From assembly GCA_024803745.1 (NCBI GenBank), contig JANJXV010000013.1, forward strand, positions 13,885,501 through 13,949,500: DNA of 64,000 nt. Direction: 5' to 3'. The stretch is from Megascapheus bottae (Eukaryota > Chordata > Mammalia > Rodentia > Geomyidae). The notes under the pieces are model-generated. The model was not told where the DNA came from. It did not search any database and saw only the letters and a program-made list of their open reading frames with translations. The stretch's first letter is position 1; each line of letters begins with the position of its first letter. The position numbers and the translations under genes were made by a program. Positions 1 to 10,789 of this stretch are shown here, one piece after another.

Positions 1-108
1 TTTGCCAGGAATAGGAGCCCCTGCTGGGGAACAGAGGGGCTGGGAGCACAGTGCCTCTGTATTCACCTGACCAATAGAGATGCCCTCATCTGCCCTTCCT
101 CCCCCTAG

Positions 109-191
109 AGTCACCGGCCAGAGAAGGAATGGCCCGTTAAGAGTCTGAAAGTCTACCTGGGTGTGAAGAAGAAACTTCGACCACCTACCTG
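109..191 (+). CDS. ARAP1: ARAP1 coding exon (fifth from last), start of C-terminal PH segment
   Basis: The acceptor is a pyrimidine tract ending in CCCCCTAG, and the donor is TG|GTGAGC. The frame reads SHRPEKEWPVKSLKVYLG, then VKKKLRPPT, ending in phase 2 (TG|). The Lys/Arg-rich VKKKLRPP stretch resembles a loop between the first strands of a PH fold and could contact acidic lipids (inference). Placing the acceptor at AG 107-108 keeps the frame open; the other frames contain an early stop. Confidence 0.88.
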
Positions 192-899
192 GTGAGCCTG
201 GACTTGGGGGATAGGCCACCTCCAAGGACCTCTAGGCCCCACAGCTAAAGGGGCAGCAGTCAGGGCCTTGAACTTTGTTTTGGGGTCAGTGTAATGACTC
301 AGAAGTTGTAGTCCCCCTTAGCAGCAGAAATAGAACTTTGCAGATGTTGCCATATGCTTCCTGAATCTTAGGCTCTGGAAATGAGACCAGACCCAAGCCT
401 TGTTATATAACAAGCTTTCCAAAGAACTCAGATACTCACTTGTGCCTGGGAATTGCTGGTCTTGGTTAGAATTCTGTCAGTTTCTCCAGGGCCTTTCTAT
501 GCTTCAGGTCCCTGCCTATAAGCTGGAGGACAATAATAGGCCACCTCTTTCCAAGGATGATCATATACTTTAGAAAGTTGAAAGGTGACCCATGCTGTTC
601 TTGCTGTTAGGGAGTCACTAGACATCTCCTGGCTGTGCCAAGCTAAAGGCAAGCCTAGGTGGGTGGGAGTCAGTAGTTTCTGTCTGTTTTGCTTTATGGT
701 GCCTCTTATGTGCTAGGCAAGGACTCTGTCACTGAACACCATCCCTAGAACAGGCCTGGGTGGAGATGGGGAGCTGAGGCAGGAAGAGGCAGTGAGAATG
801 TGTGCTCCACTTGTGAGAAGGCCCTGATTCCGCCCATCTTAAGCCTGGGCTTTTTCCTGAGAAAAAGCGTGACCCATTCCCTCCACCCCTCCTCTGCAG
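192..899 (+). other. ARAP1 intron, no gene seen
   Basis: Spliced-out sequence between two ARAP1 exons. The only repeat I can identify is a short minus-strand ID-like remnant near 690-750 (complement of the GCTAGGCAAG...CACTGA core). Confidence 0.75.
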
Positions 900-950
900 C
901 TGGGGCTTCACAGTGGTGCATGAGACAGAGAAACATGAGAAGCAGCAGTG
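900..950 (+). CDS. ARAP1: ARAP1 coding exon (fourth from last), PH domain strands
   Basis: The exon follows CCTCTGCAG and ends before GTGAGC. Joined in phase 2 to the previous exon it restores a Cys codon (TG+C) and reads CWGFTVVHETEKHEKQQW. Its 51 bases keep the frame, and it ends within a Trp codon (TG|). The WGFTVVH...QQWYLCC pattern is the usual pair of PH beta strands around a charged turn. Confidence 0.88.
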
Positions 951-1116
951 GTGAGCACGGGCCCCATTCAAGACTCGGGATGAGGTGGGATGGCAGCCTT
1001 CATTGGGGCTCTCCTCACTGCCCAGCTTTGTGCCCTGCTGGCAACTCTGGGTGGGTAGATGGGCAGTGTTCCCCCTTTAGCTCTTTGCCATGTCCAGATC
1101 TGTGCCCTCCCTGCAG

Positions 1117-1180
1117 GTACCTGTGCTGTGACACACAGTTGGAGCTCCGGGAGTGGTTTGCCACCTTCTTCTTTGTGCAG
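1117..1180 (+). CDS. ARAP1: ARAP1 coding exon (third from last), PH C-terminal helix
   Basis: The acceptor is TCCCTGCAG and the donor is GTGCAG|GTATCA. After completing the split Trp codon it reads YLCCDTQLELREWFATFFFVQ-like sequence. The Trp in LREWFATF is the near-invariant tryptophan of the PH C-terminal alpha helix. The exon ends in phase 0. From memory the human protein differs at only a few positions here (Q-M for Q-L; FLF for FFF). Confidence 0.9.
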
Positions 1181-2435
1181 GTATCAGGTTCGGCGGGAGA
1201 GGGGTGCAGGGGTAGGGAGGGGTGGGGTGGAGTCCCCGAGATTCCACTGTGGAAAATGGGGACCTTTGTTTCTCAGAATTCCGACCAGCCACTGCTTCAA
1301 GGAGATTCCAAGTTACTTTTCGTTCATTTGTGTATTTATAAGACCTTTATAGTCCCATTGTAGTCCAGCCTAGAGCCAGGCATGCTAGGGAGCCAGAGCC
1401 CTGCTGTAGGGGCACAGCCACTGGAGAACACTAGGTGCTGTATCCTAACACCATCAGTGCTGGGGTGATGGAGGGAACCCCAGGGGCCTGGTGGGCTTGA
1501 TGACATGGGAAGGGAGGGGACTACAGTAAGGAGAGAGTGTCACGAGCCTTGGCTTCGGCATGGGGTATGTTCCCTAGAAGCTCCGTGGCTCCCAGGCAGA
1601 GGCAACAGTGTCTCCAAAGCCTGGAGATAGTGGAGAGGGAGAAGTGCAGCTTGTCCAGTGAGTATAAAGGGAGGAGGGCTCTGGAAAAGGAATCGGGAAC
1701 AGAATCTAACAAGAGCCTTGAACGCCATGCTAAGCAGACAGTGAGAGAGTCCCAGAGGAGAGTCCCGGTGGAGAGAGAGTGGTAAGGCAGGATTGAGCCC
1801 GGTAAGACGCTGGCAGGAACAGTGTCCAAGAGCAGGGATTGAAGGGCAGGTCCCACGTTGAGAGGCCAGTAAAGCTGGTTGCTGCTAAAGTCTAGGCAGA
1901 AGCAAACTGTGGTCAGACCCTAAGCCAGAGCAGAATCAGAGGTTGCTTTGACTTAAAACAGAAGTTAGAACAAAAAATGTTTACATGAAAGCTCAGAATT
2001 GTTTAGGAAGACAAAGAAAAGAAGGGGCCCTGCACTGAATTCTTTCCTGTAGCTCTCTTTTGCTCCCAAGCTTCCCAGTAGTCAAGGTGTAAATGGGAAT
2101 TCTGTAAAGAGGAATTCTGTACTTCTTGGTTCCTTGCAAGAGGAGATGCAGACCAGTTCGTCTTGGAGAAATGATTTTTCAGAGCTGCATTCCTGGAAAG
2201 CTTTGTGATGTGGAGACGGAAGCCTTGAGTAGCTTAATTGGCTGGGTTCTGCAGGGCATGCAGTCACCCTCTGCTAACAGCTGCTTCTCAGATCACTGAA
2301 GATCAAAGCTGAGGGTGTCGCCTCAGATCATAGCCCGAGGCTTCTTCTGAGAATGATGGGTGGATCTGGACCTGAGTGTCCCAGTGAAAGAGATGTGGCC
2401 CAGGTTCTAGCACCATCTTTTCCCCTGTTCCCCAG
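1181..2435 (+). other. ARAP1 intron, no gene seen
   Basis: A 1.25-kb intron. Open frames on both strands across 1521-1856 have no recognisable family features and cross no splice consensus consistent with ARAP1. No young SINE is visible. Confidence 0.75.
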
Positions 2436-2585
2436 CACGATGGCCTGGTGTGGCCCTCAGAGCCCTCACGCGTGTCCCGGGCAGTGCCTGAGGTCCGGCT
2501 GGGCAGCGTATCACTGATCCCCCTGCGTGGCAGTGAAAATGAAATGCGCCGGAGTGTGGCAGCCTTCACCTCAGATCCTCTTTCT
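2436..2585 (+). CDS. ARAP1: ARAP1 coding exon (penultimate), C-terminal tail
   Basis: The exon is 150 bases, phase 0 to phase 0, between TTCCCCAG and GTGAGTGG. It encodes HDGLVWPSEPSRVSRAVPEV, then RLGSVSLIPLRGSENEMRR and SVAAFTSDPLS. The IPLRGSENEMRRSVAAF stretch is the part I recognise most clearly as the ARAP1 C-terminus. If the following short intron were retained, the frame would run to a stop at 2658-2660 and add about 25 unrelated residues. Confidence 0.92.
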
Positions 2586-2843
2586 GTGAGTGGCTCATCT
2601 TCCCCAAGGGCAGGGCTGGGGCCTGGCTGGACACCGCTTTTATCCCACTACTCATTCTGAGTGCCCTTCTGCCCCTCCTCTCGGAAGGTTTATGGAGCCA
2701 CCCACTTCCCCCCCCATCCCCCTCCACCTTGTCTAGCCCTGGAGACCCTGGCTACTGAGGCTTCCACAGCCACTGCATTGCTGGCTGGCCCTTCTGCCCC
2801 TCACCAAGGACTTACGTCATCTGCGCTTCTGTGCTCCTTACAG

Positions 2844-2861
2844 CTCTTCCGCCATGTCTGA
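2844..2861 (+). CDS. ARAP1: ARAP1 terminal coding micro-exon and stop
   Basis: After TCCTTACAG the frame reads LFRHV and then TGA (2859-2861). The human protein, as I recall it, ends LLRNV, so the position and length fit. Only 18 coding bases lie in the last exon; the rest of that exon is 3' UTR. An annotation relying on open frames alone would miss it. Confidence 0.85.
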   Translation, partial: LFRHV

Positions 2862-3425
2862 GCACATGAGCCAGCATGGCTCTGGGATGCTGCCGCTGTC
2901 ATCAGGAAGTTCAGACACACTTGTGTCCTGCACGCCTGGCATAAGCCAGCAGGGGCTACATGAGGAAGCCATACCCCCACATCATGCATCCTGACGGCAG
3001 ACTGTGGCTTCCTGGTTCGAGGGGTAGGGGGCAGCAGGATCTGCCCTGGGAGGAGCGCCACCTGGCTCTCCAGGTGAGCAAGCCTTGCTCACGCAGGGCT
3101 ACCTGCCCTGAGTTCGTAAGTTGGGAGATGTCTGAGGAGAAGCCAGAGCTCCAGAGGGCACCATCCAGGAGAGTCTCCGGGGCCCTGCTGGAAGTGAGCC
3201 TGGCCCCTTGCCCCAAACTCCCAAGCAGCCCAAAGTGAGTGCTCTGAAGGAGCACTCAGCCAAATGTGGAGGGAGCTCCTGGAAAGCTTCTACAGGGCTG
3301 AGAGCTGGACTTTGTGTACTTTAGCTGCCCTTCCAATTTGAACTGGCTAGGAGGGCCCAGGCCACCTGATGCCCCTACCCCACTTTGGGGGCTTTTGATA
3401 ATATAAATACATCTGTGTATTTTAC
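2862..3425 (+). other. ARAP1: ARAP1 3' UTR and polyadenylation region
   Basis: About 560 bases run from the stop to a poly(A) signal variant, AATATA (3400-3405), in GATAATATAAATACATC. A GT-rich stretch (about 3443-3470) follows, as expected downstream of a cleavage site. The cleavage site near 3420-3425 is inferred; no canonical AATAAA lies nearby. Confidence 0.7.
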
Positions 3426-3523
3426 CCTATGGTGCCGAGGCCTGTGGTTGTTTGTCCTGGGGTCTGTGAGAGCACCAGAGATGAGCACTAGGGCCCTGAA
3501 GCTGGATATCTGGATCCTGCTCT

Positions 3524-3607
3524 CACCAGGCCTGAGCTGTTCTGGTATAATCTCCTTTGCCAAGCAGAGCCCCATCCTGGCTCTGTTTCCTGCACCTGTT
3601 GAGCCAC
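3524..3607 (+). repeat. Local duplicated segment, copy 1
   Basis: The core 3547-3607 matches 5312-5372 at about 53 of 61 positions by eye, sharing AAGCAGAGCCCCATCCTGG. Weaker similarity extends about 25 bases upstream. It matches no repeat family I recognise. Confidence 0.6.
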
Positions 3608-4384
3608 TCTTCAGCCCAGCTAACGAATGGATGCCTGATCAGGCTAGGGCAGACTCCAGCTGGTCTGAGTCCCCACAGCCTCTGTTACACTCTGAGCTAG
3701 GGCTGAGTGCACACCAACCACACAACTCAATCTGTGCTGGACACACCAGGCCACTGATCACCGGAGCTTCTGTGACCTATGCCTTTCCAGCAGGCGCCCA
3801 CCTTGCATAGGTTACTCCCTCATTAGGACTTCCTGACTCTTGGTCCTCCAAGCAAACAGGCTTTGACCACGGGGAGGTAACAAGCTGTTCAGAGGCAACC
3901 TTCCCTGGGAAAGTCTTAGACATGACATTGCTGCCTCCCCTAGAGTCTCATTATCACCTGCTTCTGGGGGGCCACAAGCAGATGTGCTGATTTTTAGTCC
4001 CAGCTTCTGCCAATGGCCGGGCAGGACATTGGGTGGATGGATCACATGACCTCTGACTCCGGTGATGGACTCAGCGGATGAGCCCGAAGTGGGTATCAGT
4101 CTTTGAGGACCTGGACGTGGCTCCAGGTTGTGTTGAGAACCAGGACTCCAGCCTGTTTCACAGACAATGTCCTGCCCTGGGTGGACTACTCCAAGCCAGA
4201 CGGATGGATCTAATATCTGTTCTTCCTCCAGGCAGGGAAGGGCTGATGGGCTCTGCTGTTCCAAGGCTCAGGCTGGAATTCTTCCCTGCTTTTGACATTG
4301 CATTGACTACCTGTCCCTGAGACCCAGAGAGTAGGTGAAACTAGAGGTGCCCCCCTGCTAGGCTGCTGCAGGTACCTCATTGTC

Positions 4385-4398
4385 CCACTAGGGGGCAG
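4385..4398 (+). promoter_or_regulatory. CTCF-type binding motif between ARAP1 and PDE2A
   Basis: The sequence CCACTAGGGGGCAG fits the CTCF core consensus at every position. It lies about 1 kb past the ARAP1 poly(A) site, where a boundary between the two genes would be expected. Occupancy is an inference from the motif alone. Confidence 0.6.
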
Positions 4399-4599
4399 CC
4401 ACGGATCACTCCTTACTGTTTGGAACTGAGTCTGGAGAGCCTCAATGTGGTAGTCCCAGCTCAAGCTTTGTTCTGCTAAGGGATGGAACTGGACCAGACA
4501 GCACAGTGCAGGAATGAATGGGCTTCTAGGCTGTAGGACCTGAAAGAAGAAGGAACATCTCGTCACCATGTGTCTACTGCAAGTCAGTGCCTGTGCTCC

Positions 4600-4690
4600 A
4601 TGTCCTGCCTGCTGTTGGCCCAAGAGGGAAGTCAGGCCCAGAGAAGGGAGATGACTTTCCCAAGACCACACAACTCTCCTGGGAGAGTTC
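4600..4690 (-). repeat. MIR-like fragment
   Basis: CCCAGAGAAGGGAGATGACTT followed by CCAAGACCACACAACT resembles the complement of the MIR core. Confidence 0.5.
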
Positions 4691-5270
4691 CACTTCCATT
4701 CCCCAATGCTGGAGGGGTCTCCTTCCCTTCTCACTTCCCCTCCTGATTCCTACACTGTTTCCCTTCTCCCAAGTAGAGTGAGTGGGTGCTCCCTGAGGAA
4801 GGGGTAGGCATTGGCAGGAGTCAGCTTTCTCCAGAGTGCTTGCCATGGAGGGGAGTGGCATCCCAGCAGGAACTTTCAGAGCTCAACTGTGAGCTCAATT
4901 AGGATTGGGGCAGAGGCTCTACTGGTCCTTGTCATAGGGTTCTTACAACCTTGAGTGGCTTGAGCATGTATTTGAGGTTGCTGCAGATGATGAGTTCAGA
5001 GCTAACAGGAAGAGCTTCCTGGGGAAGTATGTTGTGGGGGGAGGGGCGGGTGGTGGATGATGTTGGGGAAGGAGGGCAGGACTTTGAGGGCCAACCCAAA
5101 TCCAGGCCTCTGCCCCCAAAGACCCACAGGGAGCTTGGGAGAGGAGGTTGTGGCAAGGCAAGTGAGAGCCTTGCAGATGGTAGGAGAGAGGCTGGAAAAG
5201 CAGGGCGCCACTGGGCTCCCAGGAAGAGGATGTCTTCCTCTTTCTTCTGGCTCAGAATTCTTTCTCTGTA

Positions 5271-5372
5271 GTCTCTCAGTGAAGCCTGATGTTTTACCTT
5301 AGGGATATGACATTATCTCCTTTGTCAAGCAGAGCCCCATCCTGGCCCTGCTCCCTCCACCTGTTGTGCTAC
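5271..5372 (+). repeat. Local duplicated segment, copy 2
   Basis: Second copy of the segment at 3524-3607, in the same orientation about 1.76 kb away. It has a small extra stretch around CCTTAGGGATATGAC. Confidence 0.6.
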
Positions 5373-5599
5373 CTGCACCTCCTGGATGCAAGGGAAATTC
5401 CCCTCGGGGAAGAGGAAGGGAAGATGGAGGCTATTTCCCATTCTCCTTTCCCTTGAGCCCAGGGATTGGAAGGGGCCTGGAGCTGAGTTGTTCTTCCTTG
5501 GCCTGTGACTCTGGTGGCTCCAAAGTTCTCTCCCCATAGGCACACAGTCTTGGAAAACAAACAAACAAAAAACCCATGAGTATGGACACATTCCCATTT

Positions 5600-5720
5600 T
5601 TAAGCCGTGTGGCATTGGAAGAGTTACTTAGGTCTCTGATCCTTGGTGTTCACATGTGTGCTTTAGGTTTATTAATGGTACAGCCTGTGTGAATTCTGGG
5701 AAGGATTAAATGAGCTGATA
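5600..5720 (+). repeat. MIR-like fragment
   Basis: GAGTTACTTAGGTCTCTGA and, further on, GGATTAAATGAGCTGATATG match the body and tail of MIR in sense orientation. Confidence 0.5.
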
Positions 5721-8700
5721 TGAAGCATCCAGAACTGTCTTTGCTAAATATGTCTGGAGAGACACCATGGCATCAGAGACATTGGCAGAGGCTCCAGGGA
5801 GGGACACCTGGAAAAGGGATGACAGGAACATGGTCAGGGCCCTGTAGCATGCAGTATAGTGGCTGGAGTATAGTACCTGTGGATGCCCCAGGGCCTCCCT
5901 TCTGCACCTCTACTGTCAGGTTTTCACTCTTTCCCTGCTTCCTGGGAGGCAGAACTGCATCTCAGTCAAATGGGTCCCTCAGATCTTCCCCTACCAAAAA
6001 AGGACATAGATCCCGTTCCCATCTCTTAGGCACTCAGTGATCTCAGTGACCCAGGGCCTTCTCTGGAACCATCAGTCTGCTTCTTCACACATACACAGCT
6101 AGTCTGACCTTACCACTCCTCCAATGTATACCTCCTCCAGAAAGCTCTTCTGGATTGCACTGTATGATGTGCACATTAAAGCATGTGTGTGCAAATGTGG
6201 AACCATGTCTGCATTTGAACACAGCTAGCTAGCTAGGTAGGGACTGCCGTAAGAAACAGCATCTCTGGTCAGCCAAGGCTGGCCTGACCCTGTCATGTCC
6301 CCTCTCCCACGCCACTGAGCCTGTGGAAATTTCCGCACTTTCCTCTCTCTGCCTCTGCCCTGGTTACAGCTCATTGCTGTATTTATCACCCTGGAGACAC
6401 AGTGACACAGGCACGCACACATGCCACACGTATACACTCATGCTCAGCACACACGTGCCTGCACACCTTAGCCTCACTTCCAGATCTGCAAGTGCATCTC
6501 ACACACACATACACACACATACACAGCACATGGAGCAACACCCACACACAAAGAACTCGAGGAAAATTGTTCCCCCTCCCTCCTGCTGCTCCTCCCTTCC
6601 CCCTCCCTCCCTACCACCTCCTCCACACTGTCCACCCACCTAACCCACCTCCAACACTGAGACCAGAAGAGAAGGGCTGGCCTGTACCTCCCACGTCTTG
6701 TCAGCTGGGAGGCACTTCCCTTGGTGACTGCGGTGTGCCCTCCCCATCCCTTCCCTCTGCCTCTTCTCTATTTGGATCTGTCATCCACATATTCACTCTG
6801 AGTCCCCTCTGTCACTCCGACTCTGAAGTGGAGACTATCCTTTCTCCCTGCCCTCTCCTGAGGCCTGGGCTGGGGAGGCCCAGAGGCCCGAGTCTGCTCA
6901 GCTCCTGTCACCTTCCATCCCCCATCCTGGGTGAGAAGAGGGCTGTGTGCCTGGCACCATGGAGACCAGTGTCATAGCAACCCATTTGGGGTGGGTACAA
7001 CCTTGTTCCTCCTCTGGAGTTGGGGGACCCACAGGAGGAAATGCCAGGATGCCTGGGGTTAGGGCCCAGTGGTGGCTGCCACATCCCTCTCCGGCCCCTT
7101 GCCACCCCCAGGCTGCCCCACCTTTGTCAACTGACTGTGGCAACAGACTCAGAAACAGCTCTGTAGCTCCAGAGAGGGCAGAGACTTCTTCAGCATCTCA
7201 CAGCAAGTCTGGCCAAGCTCTTGACTCAGACCTCATTTCTCTTCTGGTTTCACACCCAGGCCATCAGTCAGACACTGGGGCAGACAGGTGAGTCTCACTG
7301 GGTTCCAGACACCTGCAGAGTCACAGCCAGTCCTTGGTATTGGCAGGAATGATATAAATGCCAATGCAATGCTGACAAACGTGACAGGGTATCCACTAGT
7401 GTGCTAAGGCTCTGTAGATGTATCTTACTGGATTTTTAGGAACACGGTGACCAGCAGTGCCCTAGCTAGGCCATTCCTAGACCTGGTGCACCCAGCCTGT
7501 GCCCACCCTAGCAGGTGTTTCTGTTAATGAGGGATGAGCTACCTTCAGTTTTGCCTTTTGGGGTAGAGGGCGTTCAAGGGAGGATCTGGGATTTTTAAAG
7601 AAGATAAGAGTGGGAACAGAGCCTTCTTTGGGTGGTTAGGTTTAGGGAAGATTCTTGCAGCTCAGCAATGGCAGACTGGCTTCTAATCCCCAGATCATTT
7701 TGGAAGTGTGTTTACTGCTCAGGCTGGAGACTGATCAGAGAAGAGGAGACCCCAGACTCCTGGCCTAGCCTCAGCTTGTCTCCTGACCTTGTCAGAATCA
7801 CGTTGCTGCTGCCTCCCTCCAGACTTACGTAATCATTCAAATATAGCAGCTGCCTTTATCCCACTGAGTCACACCCCCTCCATCCCCCCTCAGGTGCATG
7901 GAGTTAGTAGATGAGGTAAATTGGTGCTGAGTAGGAAGCTCAGGGTTTCCTGGCAAGGACAATTGGTATGCTAAATGGAGGGAGCTGGGATCCCTGGCAG
8001 GGAAGCGGGGAATCCTTCCCTCAGAGGTCACTCCTGTCCTGACTCATCCCTGTGGAACTCCACCCTTGGAGACTAAGAGCCCTCTGCAGTCTCAGGTCAT
8101 ATCCACAGCCTTCTTTCCTGAGCCTCTGTCCCAACTGGGAAGGTGAAAGAGGAAGAGGAGGAAGTTGTATGGGGCACAGCGGCTAGGAGTCCCTGGTCTA
8201 GCTCTGCCAATTATGTGCTTTGTGTGCTGGGTGCCCGCCTTGATCTAATCTTTCCATCCACATCCATGGTGACGGATTGCACTCTGTAGGCTCTAGCTCC
8301 TTTTACTTCCTGATTCGTGCCTTAGGCAGAAGACACCCATGTGTCATGTCTAACTCCATTCCGGGCTGACTTCCCTCTCCTTCCTTTCTCTACCCATCCC
8401 AGCTCTCCCCATTCTCCCTGGGTCACATCAGTGCACACTTACATGAGGCAGAGTAGGGAGGAGGGTAGTCTTGGATTCTTCAGCTGCCTCTGTCCTAACT
8501 TGCTATTTGCCCATTGCCTCACGCCCAGCCCAGCAGTTATGGAGGAAAGGTTTATGCTGCCCCTCACAGGGCAGCTCTGACTCATCTTGAAGCCTGAAGA
8601 TGATCCAAAACTTACCAACCCAATTTCTGGATCTCCAGTGCCACTTTCACAAGGTGCCAGAGAAGCTGCTCCAGCTTAAAGCTGTTCCAGCAGCCGGGGT

Positions 8701-10289
8701 GGCCTCTCATTTCTGTGTCACCAAAGGCGATGTCACCCGTGGTGTGATGTAATCTATGCTTAATGCCCTTCTCCAGGGCATTGCTTCCCATCATCAGAGC
8801 TTCCTGCCACCCCTTTCCTCCCCTTTCCAGTCTCCTGTGGCCAAGACCCAGGTGTAGGCCCATTGTGCACTCCCCCCACCCCTCCACCCTCGCTAGAGGA
8901 AGTCATCCAGGAGGTCCTGACCAGTTTTCCATGAAATCCATGGCATGCCAATTAACAGCCCTTCCCCAGGGAGCTGAGGATGTTCCACAGCAGAAGCCTG
9001 CCCTGAACAGCTGAGGGCCAGTCCCTACCACCTGCGGCCCCCACATACACCTGTAGTCCCTGGTTGGGGCTGGGCTGAGCCCTGGTGTGCACCATCCCGT
9101 CTGTCCCCTTTCCTTTCTTCCAGCTCCCTGTACGTGGCTACTCAAAGGCTGTGGGTAGGGCCTGGCTATAAAGGCCTTTGGCCAGTTCTTGAGGAAAGCA
9201 GGATGCAATAGACAAAAATGAGATGAGCCTGAACACACAGGGTGAGGTGGTGGGACAGGTGGCAAGTTAGAGGCAGGAGAGGCTGTCAAAGACTGCTCAG
9301 TTCTCAGTTCAGAATCCTATGGATAGTGAGGAAGGTGTAGGCTGAGCTGGCCTGGCAGGAGAATTGCAAGCCCTGCCGGGAGGAGAGACCCACATGTAAA
9401 GTCAAGGGCTGGAGTATGCTTAGGGAGCAGAGCCTGCAGGGAGCAGGGAATGGAGAGGCAGCCAGTGCCAGAGAAGAGCAATCTTAGATGCCAACTGAGG
9501 AGCTTGGCTTTGGCCCTGAGGATAGATACTGGGAGCCACAGAAGGTTATGGGGGAGTTGCATGACCTCATAGTTGTCTTGGGAAAGTGTCACAAGATCAG
9601 GATGGGTGTGGTAAGGGGGGGGACTTCCCTGAAGGTAGGAGCTGGGCAGTGCCAAGTGGAGGAAGAAGGAAGCTGGGGCCTAGGGACTAGAAAAGGTGGA
9701 TGGATGTGAGAGAATCCACAGGCTTCTGGATATAGACAACACAGACAGTAGAGGAGAGAGAAGAGTCCACAGGACTGGGCAGTTTCATTTCCTGGTAACT
9801 GATTACACAAAAGTGGAGTTGGATGTTGAATACTTAAGTGTCGGGGGCTGACCAGGGTGTCGCAGACAAGATGTCTACAAGGCAAACTACCAGACACTAG
9901 TGCTCTAGAGAGAGGGTGGAGGGCAGGAAACACTTAGAGGTGTTGATATATTGGGGTTGGCTCCTCACCCAGGGGGGAATGGGGTGGGGGGAGAATGAGG
10001 AAAGGTACTGCCCACCCCACCCCACACCTGTACTGAGAGCCAGAGAGAGGCAGAGGAGGGGCCGGCTGGAAGGTGGGAGGGAAAGAGCAGTAGGAAGGGG
10101 AGGAGGCGGGTGCTGAGAAGTCTGTGGAGTCTGCAATGGGGACAGCGCGGGGTCGGTTCCAGAACTGCATCCTCCCATCACTTTGGACAACCTGGGTGCT
10201 TCCCACGAATGTCCTGCTTGCCTTCAAGACGAATCTGCTGACCTGCCAGGGCTTGAGAAGGCACCGGCTCAGCACCCTGGAGAGCGACT

Positions 10290-10320
10290 GGGGCGGGGCC
10301 TGCGGCCTGGGCGGGGCTAA
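10290..10320 (+). promoter_or_regulatory. GC-box pair upstream of PDE2A3
   Basis: GGGCGGGGCC (10291-10300) and GGGCGGGGC (10309-10317) are Sp/KLF-type sites in a small G+C-rich patch about 2.8 kb before the PDE2A3 start codon. They could mark an upstream promoter or enhancer. No transcript start can be fixed from sequence. Confidence 0.35.
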
Positions 10321-10572
10321 CGGCAGCAAGGGTTGGGTGGAGTGTCTTGGACTGTGTGCAGTTCTGTATCTCTGCACCTCTGCCACCCGTCCTGCCCTGC
10401 AGGAGTTCCTACCCAGCACTTGGGGCTGTTTTTCAATTACATCACTTAAGTGGAGGGGAGATGTTCGCTATTTACAGGAAACTTTAGACATAGTCCCCAA
10501 ATCCCAAAGCCCTTTGAGCTCAGAATTTGTGAACTGTAAAAAAACAAAATTGCAGTTCAGAGAAGTGAAAGT

Positions 10573-10775
10573 GGGCGGGGAGTTTGGCCTAGTGGTAGAG
10601 TGCTTGCTTAGCATGCATGAAGACCTGGGTTCAATTCCTTGTTACCACATATATAGAAAGAAAAAAAAAAAAGGCTGGAAGTGGTGCTGAGGCTCAAGTA
10701 GTAGAGTTCTAGCCTTGAGAAAGTCGAAGGGCAGTGCCCAGGCCCTGAGCTTTAAGCTCAGGACTGGGAAAAAAA
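10573..10775 (+). repeat. ID-like dimer SINE, intact, with target-site duplication
   Basis: The left half has the tRNA-Ala-derived A-box/B-box region (GGCCTAGTGGTAGAGTGC; GGTTCAATTCC). An A-rich linker follows, then a second ID-related half (GCTCAAGTAGTAGAGTTC) and a terminal A tail. Direct repeats AAGTGAAAG at 10563-10571 and 10776-10784 flank it. Confidence 0.85.
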
Positions 10776-10789
10776 AAGTGAAAGCGAAT

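Larger units (their letters stand above)
1..3425 (+). other. ARAP1: ARAP1 gene, 3' end (gene-level span, 5' part off the left edge)
   Basis: Five GT-AG exons (109-191, 900-950, 1117-1180, 2436-2585, 2844-2861) join in one frame to give 121 residues and a stop. The product matches my memory of the C-terminus of ARAP1, a phosphoinositide-regulated dual GTPase-activating protein for Arf and Rho-family GTPases acting at endosomes, Golgi and the actin cytoskeleton. The family order is SAM, PH1-2, ArfGAP, PH3-4, RhoGAP, Ras-association, PH5. The part seen here is the end of PH5 plus a short tail. The neighbour downstream on the same strand is PDE2A, as in human 11q13, which argues against the paralogues ARAP2 and ARAP3. 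Positions 1-108 are the end of the preceding intron. Confidence 0.9.
3431..10560. other. ARAP1-PDE2A intergenic region, left part
   Basis: About 7 kb without a recognisable gene. It contains a local duplication (3524-3607 against 5271-5372), a CTCF-type motif at 4385-4398, MIR-like fragments (about 4600-4690 and 5600-5720), an L2-like patch around 6120-6180, and an imperfect CA-rich tract (6410-6545). A GC-box cluster lies at 10290-10320. No open frame has exon-like codon use plus plausible splice sites. Confidence 0.65.

Noticed and set aside
3000..3020. GGTAGGGGGCAGC as another CTCF site in the ARAP1 3' UTR
   Set aside because: Lacks the conserved CCA start and fits the consensus too poorly.
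9160..9185. TATA-like GGCTATAAAGGCC
   Set aside because: No exon, GC box or conserved start lies at the right distance; a lone TATA match is not enough to call a promoter.
10573..10640. tRNA-Ala-like sequences (also at 26109, 29772)
   Set aside because: They have A- and B-box-like sequence but no full cloverleaf, and continue into SINE bodies with A tails; these are ID-derived SINE heads, not tRNA genes.
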